In this document: in pieces, positions 14,147-19,699 of the stretch
Position numbering within the stretch: position 1 is the stretch's first letter
Layout of the letters: each line of letters starts with the position of its first letter
From: Minisyncoccota bacterium
GTDB lineage: Bacteria > Patescibacteriota > Minisyncoccia > Phycocordibacterales > UBA9973
DNA length: 25,580 bases
Direction: 5' to 3'
Assembly (NCBI GenBank): GCA_018060905.1
Contig: JAGOVD010000003.1
Location: 1-25,580, forward strand
Notes under the pieces: generated by a model
What the model was told of the DNA's origin: nothing
What the model saw: only the letters and a program-made list of their open reading frames with translations
The model's database searches: none
Program-made: the position numbers and the translations under genes

Positions 14147-14180
14147 AAAAAACCACCTCCATAAATACGGTGGTTTTTTT
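14147..14180 (+). terminator. Rho-independent terminator
   Basis: AAAAAACCACC (14147-14157) and GGTGGTTTTTT (14169-14179) with an 11-nt loop and T7. It follows the acidic-protein gene and immediately precedes repeat copy A. Confidence 0.9.
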
Positions 14181-14200
14181 AATTCCTTTGTAAAATGAGT

Positions 14201-14228
14201 ATTCGAACATCATCCCAAGTTCGGAGCA
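14201..14228 (+). repeat. Dispersed hairpin repeat, copy A
   Basis: TTCGAAC (14202-14208), 10-nt loop, GTTCGGA (14219-14225), a 7-bp RNA stem with one U-G pair. The core is 27 of 28 bases identical to copy B. The tail found in copies B and C is missing here. Confidence 0.75.
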
Positions 14229-14250
14229 AATTAAAGGTTATTAATCTTAA

Positions 14251-14259
14251 TGGTACAAT
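14251..14259 (+). promoter_or_regulatory. Extended -10 promoter of the 94-aa membrane protein gene
   Basis: TGG-TACAAT, with a weak TTAAAG at 14231-14236 (17-nt spacer), 6 nt before the ATG at 14266. Confidence 0.5.
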
Positions 14260-14265
14260 TTAATA

Positions 14266-14550
14266 ATGAATAAACTTCCTTGGGTTTCATTTCTGGTAAC
14301 CCTTTCCCCACTTTCGGCGCTTTTTATGCCTCGATGGAAATTCAAATTTCTTTATGTCTTTTTTGATTCAATACCCGCTGTAGTACTAGTTGTATTACTC
14401 GGAATGATCCTTAGCATCATTTATTTAAGATCCAAAAATAAAACAAAGTTGCCAGTTACTATAAGCATTCTTTCCTTAATTATTGGTGTAGGTCTTCTAA
14501 TTATGATTTTCATATCTGTCTTTCTTGTTAATCACCAGCAAGACGTATAA
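14266..14550 (+). CDS. Small membrane protein with about three helices, function unknown
   Basis: A 94-residue AT-rich gene product. Hydrophobic stretches lie at about residues 5-21, 29-52 (FLYVFFDSIPAVVLVVLLGMILSIIY) and 63-88 (PVTISILSLIIGVGLLIMIFISVFLV). Basic loops (RSKNKTK) suggest cytoplasmic links. No family recognised. The stop codon overlaps the first base of repeat copy B, and a terminator follows the repeat. It sits alone between two repeat copies. Confidence 0.5.
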   Translation: MNKLPWVSFLVTLSPLSALFMPRWKFKFLYVFFDSIPAVVLVVLLGMILSIIYLRSKNKTKLPVTISILSLIIGVGLLIMIFISVFLVNHQQDV

Positions 14551-14610
14551 TTCGAACATCGTCCCAAGTTCGGAGCACGTGAACGTTGTGTATGTTGTGA
14601 AGATCTGGAG
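14550..14610 (+). repeat. Dispersed hairpin repeat, copy B
   Basis: Stem arms TTCGAAC (14551-14557) and GTTCGGA (14568-14574), followed by a tail GAGCACGTGAACGTTGTG and further TATGTTGTGAAG...CTGGAG that is shared with copy C. A terminator follows at 14630. Confidence 0.75.
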
Positions 14611-14629
14611 GAGTGTATGTTTGTGTATG

Positions 14630-14665
14630 AAAAAACCACCTTTTGAGGGGTGGCTGTATTTTTTT
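14630..14665. terminator. Bidirectional terminator
   Basis: A-run, CCACC (14636-14640), GGTGG (14649-14653), T7 after 5 nt. It separates the 94-aa gene (plus) from the 114-aa gene (minus, stop 14678) and can serve both. Confidence 0.65.
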
Positions 14666-14677
14666 GTTACAGGAATT

Positions 14678-15022
14678 TTATGATGTTCCCAGTGTCCATT
14701 TTTTTGTAACTTCCATTACTGTTCCTTTTCTGCTTTTCGTATCATAGTAAAATATACGCTTTTCAGATTTTGTTGAATCAGTAAGACTCGTTACATAAAA
14801 CTCTCCAATCCAACGTTCACCTGAACCATCCTCTCTTCCAATTAAATGGATGGATACATTAAACTTTTCGCCAATATCCATAGTGCTTTTTACTGCACTG
14901 GTGTTAATGGAAAATTGAACTGTTTTCTTGTCAAAAAGACAAGCCTGGAGGTCATACTTTGAAGGGCCATTCGTGATTGCACATGTACCAGTTGGTAAAA
15001 GTGACTTTGCTGTGATTACCAT
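14678..15022 (-). CDS. Hypothetical soluble protein, function unknown
   Basis: A 114-residue AT-rich gene product without a membrane segment or signal peptide. The sequence alternates short beta-like stretches (TVQFSIN, FNVSIHLIGREDG, RWIGEFYVTSL, KRIFYYDTKS, TVMEVTKKWTL), so a small beta-rich fold is likely. Two cysteines (CAIT, CLFD). No family recognised. It has its own consensus promoter with a leader of about 70 nt, no Shine-Dalgarno, and shares a terminator with the gene on the other strand. Confidence 0.5.
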   Translation of the reverse strand: MVITAKSLLPTGTCAITNGPSKYDLQACLFDKKTVQFSINTSAVKSTMDIGEKFNVSIHLIGREDGSGERWIGEFYVTSLTDSTKSEKRIFYYDTKSRKGTVMEVTKKWTLGTS

Positions 15023-15098
15023 AACGATAATTTAATTTTGTAAGAACATTGAGGTTACGACCCTCATTTACGTTGCTGAATAACTCAGACTTAATGGG

Positions 15099-15127
15099 AT
15101 AATAGCACACTATATGTACTTTGTCAA
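15099..15127 (-). promoter_or_regulatory. Consensus-type promoter of the 114-aa gene
   Basis: Minus strand TTGACA (15127-15122), 17-nt spacer ending in TGC, TATTAT (15104-15099). Confidence 0.65.
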
Positions 15128-15181
15128 TCAAAATAACCCTTTATCTACAAGGTCTTAATTCCCTATTTCTGCATTAAACTC

Positions 15182-15246
15182 ATTCGAACATCCTCTAAGG
15201 TTCGGAGCACATGTGAACATCGTGAATGTTGTGAAGGGGTTTGGAG
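15182..15246 (+). repeat. Dispersed hairpin repeat, copy C
   Basis: Stem arms TTCGAAC (15183-15189) and GTTCGGA (15200-15206), then GAGCACATGTGAAC and GAATGTTGTGAAG...TTGGAG, matching the tail of copy B with a 2-nt insertion. It lies between the 114-aa gene's promoter and a terminator. Confidence 0.75.
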
Positions 15247-15251
15247 AAAAG

Positions 15252-15274
15252 AAAAAAGGATGACATAGTCATCC
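15252..15274 (-). terminator. Rho-independent terminator of the 136-aa gene
   Basis: GGATGAC (15258-15264) and GTCATCC (15268-15274) with a 3-nt loop. On the minus strand the stem is followed by T6, about 20 nt after the stop at 15292. Confidence 0.75.
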
Positions 15275-15291
15275 CGTAAACGATAAATAAA

Positions 15292-15702
15292 TCAGCTAAA
15301 TTGATTCAAATAAGCATCAATGTTTCTTTTTCCTTGCCATGTTCCATTTTCCGTGAAAAGTCTTGGAGTGCTATCAGCTTCCTTGAAAATGGTGATGAAT
15401 GAAAATCCTATTGCTTCCATAGCTTTCTTTATTCCATAACCCTCTTTGATACAAGGCATATGTAGAGTCAATTCGCCATCACTGGATTTAACGTTTACAT
15501 ACATTTTCTCAATTGATTCCTCTAACAAATCACTACCATACAGAAGCAATACTTCACTACCTGACAATGTTTGTGGATTAGAGCAAAAGCAATCTCGCAA
15601 TAATTCTGTGTTGTCAGAAGCAAGATATGATTTTCCGTTTTTTCGAAAAAGGTAAAAGGTTTGATTCTTAGACGAATCTACAATACTGGTTGAATGTTGC
15701 AT
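15292..15702 (-). CDS. Hypothetical soluble protein, function unknown
   Basis: A 136-residue AT-rich gene product, no membrane segment or signal. The N-terminal half (TFYLFRKNGKSYLASDNTELLRDCF) looks beta-rich. The C-terminal half includes MYVNVKSSDGELTLHMPCIKEGYGIKKAMEAIGFSFITIFKE, suggesting an alpha/beta domain. Three cysteines. No family recognised. It has a TTGACA-16-TAGAGT promoter and its own terminator, so it is a stand-alone unit in the repeat-bearing region. Confidence 0.5.
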   Translation of the reverse strand: MQHSTSIVDSSKNQTFYLFRKNGKSYLASDNTELLRDCFCSNPQTLSGSEVLLLYGSDLLEESIEKMYVNVKSSDGELTLHMPCIKEGYGIKKAMEAIGFSFITIFKEADSTPRLFTENGTWQGKRNIDAYLNQFS

Positions 15703-15718
15703 ATAGTACTTTTTCTTT

Positions 15719-15746
15719 ACTCTATCCTATATAACCTTGATGTCAA
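15719..15746 (-). promoter_or_regulatory. Consensus-type promoter of the 136-aa gene
   Basis: Minus strand TTGACA (15746-15741), 16-nt spacer, TAGAGT (15724-15719), about 17 nt before the ATG at 15702. Confidence 0.55.
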
Positions 15747-15840
15747 ACTCTTCCGAACCACAACTCGGGTTCGATCTAGTGGATTCCGTTTTCACATCAT
15801 CGCTCCAGTAATGATGTCTGTACTCGGTCGTCACGACTAG

Positions 15841-16059
15841 ATGCATACACCAAAAAATGATGATCTGGCTAAAGAAAAACAGCGCATTGAGGACGAACAA
15901 GAACTGCACGCAGAAGAAATAATCGAGATTGACGAAGCTGCACAGTCAGCAGAAGGTCTTACGAATCGCGATGATGGTATGACGGATGGTGTCGAAGAAG
16001 ATCGGGAAAGCACACAAGACACAGAGATAGATGTACCCGAATCTGAAATAATAAAATAA
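15841..16059 (+). CDS. Small acidic, charged protein, function unknown
   Basis: A 72-residue, very acidic and probably disordered or helical protein. The first half (DDLAKEKQRIEDEQELHAEEIIEIDEAAQ) is a charged helix, possibly coiled coil; the second half is rich in Asp, Glu, Thr and Ser. No membrane segment. No family recognised, and no clear Shine-Dalgarno or promoter. Composition alone makes it plausible but not certain as a gene; it is on the same strand as the next small genes. Confidence 0.45.
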   Translation: MHTPKNDDLAKEKQRIEDEQELHAEEIIEIDEAAQSAEGLTNRDDGMTDGVEEDRESTQDTEIDVPESEIIK

Positions 16060-16074
16060 TCGTATTGTTCTCAT

Positions 16075-16209
16075 CTATTTCGCAACCTCCCCTAAGAGGA
16101 GCAAACTATCCCGAACATCCTCGGGATCGACTTCATTGACTTCCTGCTTCATAAGCACATACTCAGTATAGTGGATATAGAAGATATCCTTTTTATTCGA
16201 TAACTTCAT
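16075..16209 (-). CDS. Possible 44-aa small protein
   Basis: From the ATG at 16209 the minus strand encodes 44 residues, MKLSNKKDIFYIHYTEYV, then a 20-odd residue tail with DPEDVRDSLLLLGEVAK, which looks like a real helical protein. The same frame runs further upstream to 16446, but that part is antisense to the next two genes and is not protein-like. It is divergent from the 65-aa gene with 9 nt between the starts. No family recognised; could be spurious. Confidence 0.35.
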   Translation of the reverse strand: MKLSNKKDIFYIHYTEYVLMKQEVNEVDPEDVRDSLLLLGEVAK

Positions 16210-16218
16210 CACACACGT

Positions 16219-16416
16219 ATGACAACCATCATAAACACCCCAGGGAACAACGGCGAGGGAGGTAACGGATTTGGCATCGTCATCATTATCATACTCATTC
16301 TCGTCGGTGGATTTTTGTTCTACCGATACGGATGGCGCAAAGCATCTCCTGCTGCACCAGCCGCACCAGCCGCAACTATCAATGTAACCGTTCCTACAGG
16401 AACAACACCACAATAA
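16219..16416 (+). CDS. Small single-helix membrane protein with Ala-Pro linker
   Basis: A 65-residue protein: a Gly/Asn-rich N-terminus (TPGNNGEGGNGFG), one strong membrane helix (about residues 19-36, IVIIIILILVGGFLFYRY), a basic RKAS, then an Ala-Pro linker (SPAAPAAPAA) and a polar Thr-rich end. The C-terminal half is probably exposed on one side of the membrane. The next gene begins 1 nt after its stop, so they form an operon. No family recognised. Confidence 0.6.
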   Translation: MTTIINTPGNNGEGGNGFGIVIIIILILVGGFLFYRYGWRKASPAAPAAPAATINVTVPTGTTPQ

Positions 16417-16417
16417 C

Positions 16418-16555
16418 ATGTCTCCACTCATCATTGCAGAAGTCATCTTTTTCCTCGTCTATGGTATCAGCCACTTTTACCCGTTCAAATACTCAGGACA
16501 GATCTGCGCAATTGCAGCAATCGTCATCGGTATTCTCTTGGTAGTCAAAATATAA
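16418..16555 (+). CDS. Very small two-helix membrane protein (45 aa)
   Basis: Translation from the ATG at 16418 gives 45 residues ending at TAA 16553-16555. Helix 1 starts SPLIIAEVIFFLVYGI, a short turn follows (SHFYPFKYSGQ), and helix 2 is ICAIAAIVIGILLVV. It starts 1 nt after the stop of the 65-aa membrane gene, so it is probably translated by coupling, and the pair may form one complex. No family recognised. Confidence 0.55.
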   Translation: MSPLIIAEVIFFLVYGISHFYPFKYSGQICAIAAIVIGILLVVKI

Positions 16556-16662
16556 GGTATCAAAACTTTAATTCATAGGAGTCTTTCTTGATCTCATGTC
16601 ATTAGTCCTTATTTTTTAGGAATAGTTGTTTGAACGAGCAGGGGTCGTGGTATGCTCAACAC

Positions 16663-16935
16663 ATGACACACTATCCTGCAGTACTGCTTTTATTTTTTCT
16701 CTTTTTAATCGTATTTTCTGTTTCTATATTTTTATACGCAATCCGTAAGATAAAAAAAGTTAAGGGTGATTTTGAACAGCGATTGCAACAATCGACGGTA
16801 GAAGCTGACCAACAGATTTACTGCACATTCATCAAGCGCTATGCATTCATCATACGATTTTTAATCATATGTACCGTGCTCGTCCCCGTCATGGTACTGA
16901 CCCTCCCGTGGCTCATTGAAACTTTTTTCTACTAA
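16663..16935 (+). CDS. Small membrane protein with two helices, function unknown
   Basis: A 90-residue protein with helix 1 at about residues 6-29 (VLLLFFLFLIVFSVSIFLYAI), a charged, possibly coiled-coil segment (RKIKKVKGDFEQRLQQSTVEADQQ) and helix 2 near the C-terminus (about 59-85). I use the ATG at 16663, 6 nt after a TATGCT -10 candidate; an in-frame TTG at 16630 would lengthen it by 11 residues. No family recognised. Confidence 0.5.
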   Translation: MTHYPAVLLLFFLFLIVFSVSIFLYAIRKIKKVKGDFEQRLQQSTVEADQQIYCTFIKRYAFIIRFLIICTVLVPVMVLTLPWLIETFFY

Positions 16936-16959
16936 TTTCTACGGTTTTGCTTTCTTTAT

Positions 16960-17000
16960 TGTCAAAAATATTTGACACATATCTACTATTATTGTAATAT
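16960..17000 (+). promoter_or_regulatory. Consensus promoter with palindromic operator candidate
   Basis: TTGACA (16972-16977), 17-nt spacer, TAATAT (16995-17000). A perfect palindrome, TGTCAAA-AATA-TTTGACA (16960-16977), contains the whole -35, a typical place for a repressor. The gene starts at 17036. Confidence 0.6.
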
Positions 17001-17035
17001 CAGAAAAAACGATCACCCTTTAAAAAAAATTTGTT

Positions 17036-17284
17036 ATGAATAACTTAGAAATAAAGGATTTCCCCTCTCTTCGGGAGAACCCTACGGTAAAGGAATTGCA
17101 GAAATCAGTATGGCGTCAGGAACAGGCCCTGTCTGACTATATCTGTCAAATACAGGCAAAATGCAGCCATGAGCCAGAAAACATCTATGAAAAAATACCT
17201 GTCCCTTTTTATGGACCGAAACAGGGGAAGCTTATTGCGCAGGTGTGCATCCATTGTGGATTTGATTTACGGTCCAGTAACTGA
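17036..17284 (+). CDS. Small protein with possible zinc-binding Cys/His pair
   Basis: An 82-residue protein. The middle is a helix (KELQKSVWRQEQALSDYICQIQAKC) and the C-terminal part has CSHEPE followed about 25 residues later by VCIHCGFDLR. One Cys-x-His plus one Cys-x-x-Cys could bind a zinc ion, as in small treble-clef or ribbon domains. No family recognised. It has one of the best promoters in the window with an operator-like palindrome, so it may be regulated. Confidence 0.55.
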   Translation: MNNLEIKDFPSLRENPTVKELQKSVWRQEQALSDYICQIQAKCSHEPENIYEKIPVPFYGPKQGKLIAQVCIHCGFDLRSSN

Positions 17285-17299
17285 TGGGTCATGATTTTA

Positions 17300-17308
17300 T
17301 GCTATTGT
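17300..17308 (+). promoter_or_regulatory. Extended -10 of the receiver-domain gene
   Basis: TGC-TATTGT, 24 nt before the ATG at 17333. No clear -35. Confidence 0.4.
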
Positions 17309-17332
17309 GTATCAAAAAACTAAACTGCACGT

Positions 17333-17683
17333 ATGAGAAAAAAAGTGGTCATTATTATTGAACCGAACTTGGAGTATCGGGAAAATCTCCTGGAAACAGC
17401 ATCGCTGTTAAAAGATACGGAAGGATTTGAGGCCACCACACCGGCTGAAATACTTTCCCTTTTGAAAAAAGAGAAAGTATCAAAGGTTATTTTTGATCCA
17501 CGAGACTCTCTCCGAGGATTTAACCTTGATCTTTTCAGGCACATGTCGGACATCTGCAATGGAGAAATTATTCTCCACACTAGCGCAGCGGCGCATGAGT
17601 TACTAAAAGCAGGTTTTCCCCGGAACACGCAGTATGTTCAAAAACCGTTATGCCCGTTTGGTATACCCGAAAATTTAAATTAA
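17333..17683 (+). CDS. Stand-alone response-regulator receiver-like domain
   Basis: A 116-residue single-domain protein with the order of a CheY-like receiver. VVIIIEPNLEYRENL replaces the usual acidic pair (Glu10-Pro-Asn). KVIFDPRDSLRGFNLDLF carries the phospho-acceptor candidate Asp55. EIILHTSAA carries Thr83 at the switch position, and YVQKPL carries Lys104. There is no output domain, so it would act through a partner or be a pseudo-receiver, since the acidic pair is weakened. No histidine kinase is in view. It is followed by a terminator. Confidence 0.7.
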   Translation: MRKKVVIIIEPNLEYRENLLETASLLKDTEGFEATTPAEILSLLKKEKVSKVIFDPRDSLRGFNLDLFRHMSDICNGEIILHTSAAAHELLKAGFPRNTQYVQKPLCPFGIPENLN

Positions 17684-17690
17684 AACATCG

Positions 17691-17720
17691 ATCTGAATCG
17701 CAACCCGGTTCAGATTTTTT
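17691..17720 (+). terminator. Rho-independent terminator of the receiver gene
   Basis: ATCTGAA (17691-17697) and TTCAGAT (17709-17715), 11-nt loop, T-run to 17720; 8 nt after the stop. Confidence 0.75.
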
Positions 17721-17722
17721 AT

Positions 17723-17750
17723 TTGAGCATTTGGCACGATACGGTATACT
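17723..17750 (+). promoter_or_regulatory. Promoter of the Lys-rich peptide gene
   Basis: TTGAGC (17723-17728), 16-nt spacer, TATACT (17745-17750); the gene starts at 17785. Confidence 0.55.
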
Positions 17751-17784
17751 AAAGGCGTATTTATCAAGTAATCATACCGACACC

Positions 17785-17910
17785 ATGGCAAAACGAAGTA
17801 CATCCCTCAGTCCAAAAAAGAAATCAAAAGGTTCACACAAGACAGCAAAACGTCTTGCGGTGAAAAAGACAATGCTCGCAAAGAAGTCTGCAAAGAAAAA
17901 GACAAAATAG
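17785..17910 (+). CDS. Short Lys-rich basic protein (41 aa)
   Basis: From the ATG at 17785 the product is MAKRSTSLSPKKKSKG followed by 25 more residues, nearly half Lys/Arg, with SAKK-type repeats at the end. It resembles the tails of histone H1-like or other nucleoid-binding proteins and would bind DNA or RNA through charge alone. It could also be a ribosome-associated peptide. The frame is open from 17650, but the promoter and terminator in between exclude that longer form. Confidence 0.6.
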   Translation: MAKRSTSLSPKKKSKGSHKTAKRLAVKKTMLAKKSAKKKTK

Positions 17911-17925
17911 TGTTATGACACACTC

Positions 17926-17958
17926 ATCCACAAGCGCTAGTATCTATTACTTGTGGAT
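17926..17958. repeat. 9-bp inverted repeat after the Lys-rich gene
   Basis: ATCCACAAG (17926-17934) and CTTGTGGAT (17950-17958), 15-nt loop. No T-run follows, so it is not a typical terminator; it may nevertheless end or stabilise the transcript of the Lys-rich gene. Confidence 0.5.
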
Positions 17959-18134
17959 AGGTATATAGTCATCACAAGGTTTACCCCTTCATATTCTCGC
18001 TTGATTGGAAGGCTCACGGAACAGAACTGATAGCTATAGCAATATATCTATCGCCTCTCGGAACTGAGTTCTCACCCGCTATGAAAGTTTTCTAGGAATC
18101 ACCTTCTGCAATCGCCTCCTCACGGAGGATTTTT
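17959..18134 (+). ncRNA. Possible small structured RNA in a gene-free stretch
   Basis: About 250 nt (17911-18162) lack a credible gene. Within it a TATAGT occurs near the start, followed by hairpin-forming segments (GATAG...CTATC and GAACT/GAGTTC pieces) and finally a clear terminator at 18115-18134 that belongs to no visible plus-strand gene. I could not match RNase P RNA, tmRNA, SRP RNA or a known riboswitch. A terminator without a gene is the main argument, so this is tentative. Confidence 0.25.
18115..18134 (+). terminator. Orphan rho-independent terminator
   Basis: CCTCC, TCAC loop, GGAGG, then ATTTTT. It stands just ahead of the VanY-type gene promoter and far from the preceding stop (17910). 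Confidence 0.65.
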
Positions 18135-18147
18135 GCGTTATGGGGTG

Positions 18148-18156
18148 TGCTACAAT
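18148..18156 (+). promoter_or_regulatory. Extended -10 promoter of the VanY-type gene
   Basis: TGC-TACAAT followed by six C and the ATG at 18163; predicts a leaderless transcript. It has the same architecture as the fmt promoter. Confidence 0.6.
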
Positions 18157-18162
18157 CCCCCC

Positions 18163-19050
18163 ATGAACCGCTTTGTCCGAAGACGCCTCTGGATAGATAT
18201 CAGTATATTCACCATACTTCTCGCAGGTATCGGCTACGGCGCGTACCGATATCGAGAACTCTCTCATGAATCCACGCTCCAACAGCAAACAATCGCAACA
18301 CTCCGAGCAAGTATTGCCGAGCTCGAGGACAACCTCTCCTTGACCCAGTACGAGCGAGACCGTCTGACCACCGTGCTTGGCGAGACAGAACAAAAAGCAG
18401 GCGCGCTGGAGGCGCAGACGACCGAGCTCGCAGGGACAGTCGACACCCTTCAAAAACTAACCACCCTTGACCCCGAACTTCTCAAGAAATACTCAAAAGT
18501 GTATTTCTTGAACGAACACTACACTCCGAGCTCACTCACTCCTATCGATGCAAAATACGTCATTGGCAAAGACCGAGTCCTAGAAATTCATGGGGAGGTA
18601 TGGCCACACCTCATTGCACTCCTCGATGCGACAAGTGCCGAGGATCTCGGGCTCCGTATCACGAGTAGCTACCGATCCTTTGGAACACAGGCAACATTGA
18701 AAGCATCGTACAAAGTAACCTACGGTACCACTGCAGCCAACCGCTTTTCAGCAGAACAAGGCTACTCCGAACACCAGCTCGGGACGACCGTTGACTTCAC
18801 GACGACAAAAACAGGAAACCTTTCTGGATCTTTTGACCAAACACCTGAGTTCACATGGCTCACCGAACATGCCCATGAGTACGGCTTCGTCCTCTCGTAT
18901 CCCAAGAATAACAAGTACTACATCTACGAACCATGGCACTGGCGCTACGTCGGCATCGAGCTGGCGACAAAACTCCATGACGATGGGACGTACCTCTACG
19001 ACATTGATCAGCGAGAAATCGACAAGTATCTCCTTTCTATTTTTGACTAA
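18163..19050 (+). CDS. VanY-type D-alanyl-D-alanine carboxypeptidase, membrane-anchored
   Basis: A 295-residue zinc peptidase that trims the terminal D-Ala of peptidoglycan stem peptides. One N-terminal membrane helix (about 11-28) is followed by a coiled coil (about 35-100, ELSHESTLQQQTIATLRASI... ) and then the VanY domain (about 115-295). The motif SEHQLGTTVDF (202-212) gives His204 and Asp211, and EPWHWRYVG gives catalytic Glu256 and zinc ligand His259. ITSSYRSFGTQ is the usual preceding substrate-pocket motif. The coiled coil could space the enzyme from the membrane or tie it to the division machinery. The 3' end overlaps the DedA gene by 4 nt, convergent. Confidence 0.9.
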   Translation: MNRFVRRRLWIDISIFTILLAGIGYGAYRYRELSHESTLQQQTIATLRASIAELEDNLSLTQYERDRLTTVLGETEQKAGALEAQTTELAGTVDTLQKLTTLDPELLKKYSKVYFLNEHYTPSSLTPIDAKYVIGKDRVLEIHGEVWPHLIALLDATSAEDLGLRITSSYRSFGTQATLKASYKVTYGTTAANRFSAEQGYSEHQLGTTVDFTTTKTGNLSGSFDQTPEFTWLTEHAHEYGFVLSYPKNNKYYIYEPWHWRYVGIELATKLHDDGTYLYDIDQREIDKYLLSIFD

Positions 19051-19643
19051 CGCTCTTTCATGAAGCGCTTGATGAGCCCGATGAAAATAGGTGTTGCAAT
19101 AACAGCGGCGACAACGACAAGCGAGCCGAGGTATGCGACGTTTTCGAGGTTAAACTGTTTCCCAAAAAAGTAACCAAACAAGGTGACTGTCGTGATCCAG
19201 GCAATCCCCCCAACAATAGTCCATAGCGTGAACACCCGCTTGCGCATCACAACGACACCAGCAACATACGGAACCAGGGTGCGCATGATCGGTATGAACC
19301 GCGAAAAAAGAAGCGCAATCGATCCGTATTTTTCATAAAAAAGTCTTGCTCGATCGAGCTGTTCGGCCTTGACCTTGGGAAGGTATTTGCCTTGCTCGAG
19401 TCCCCCACGAGTAATCCGCCCAAAGAAATACCCAAGAAAATTGCCACAAATTGCAGCGATAATGAGGAGCGGGATGAGGTACCAAATAGAGATGACCCCT
19501 TGGTTTGCGAGAAGCCCGAGCGCAAAGAGGAGACTATCCCCTGGCAAAAAGAAGAGGAAGAACACTCCCGTCTCAGAAAAGACGATGAGAAAACTAACAA
19601 GGTAGAGCAACACGCCCGAGAGAGATTGGTAGTCAATATCCAT
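19047..19643 (-). CDS. DedA family (SNARE-associated/VTT) membrane protein
   Basis: A 198-residue polytopic membrane protein. It contains the family blocks ETGVFFLFFLPGDSLLFALGLLA, GNFLGYFFGRITRGG, FYEKYGSIALLFSRFIPIMRTLVPYVAGVVVM and a C-terminal helix pair. The conserved Glu, PGD, Gly-rich and SRFIP...R elements are all present. Some DedA proteins recycle undecaprenyl phosphate, which would suit the adjacent peptidoglycan enzyme, but that role is inferred. I start at 19643 because TGC-TATACT lies 9 nt upstream and the extension to 19694 is unlike the family. It is divergent from rsmE. Confidence 0.92.
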   Translation of the reverse strand: MDIDYQSLSGVLLYLVSFLIVFSETGVFFLFFLPGDSLLFALGLLANQGVISIWYLIPLLIIAAICGNFLGYFFGRITRGGLEQGKYLPKVKAEQLDRARLFYEKYGSIALLFSRFIPIMRTLVPYVAGVVVMRKRVFTLWTIVGGIAWITTVTLFGYFFGKQFNLENVAYLGSLVVVAAVIATPIFIGLIKRFMKER

Positions 19644-19652
19644 GTAGGCATA

Positions 19653-19661
19653 AGTATAGCA
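19653..19661 (-). promoter_or_regulatory. Extended -10 promoter of the DedA gene
   Basis: Minus strand TGC-TATACT, 9 nt before the ATG at 19643. Confidence 0.55.
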
Positions 19662-19681
19662 GGAAAAAATGAGCACTGGTG

Positions 19682-19687
19682 TATACT
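19682..19687 (+). promoter_or_regulatory. -10 element of rsmE
   Basis: TATACT, 12 nt before the ATG at 19700. It lies back to back with the DedA promoter 20 bp away. Confidence 0.5.
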
Positions 19688-19699
19688 GTGGCAACTACC

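Noticed and set aside
14201..15246. Integron-like attC sites at the hairpin repeats
   Set aside because: The cassette-like layout is suggestive, but the ends do not match the RYYYAAC/GTTRRRY core, genes are in both orientations and no integrase is visible.
15751..15780. T-arm-like GGGTTCGATC, a possible tRNA remnant or fifth repeat copy
   Set aside because: Flanks do not pair as a T stem or acceptor, and the hairpin (CGAACC/GGTTCG) lacks the TTCGAAC-N10-GTTCGGA spacing of the repeat family.
16210..16446. Upstream half of the 123-codon minus-strand frame
   Set aside because: Antisense to the 65-aa membrane gene and Cys/Trp-rich in a non-protein-like manner; only the 44 codons downstream of 16209 are kept as a weak candidate.
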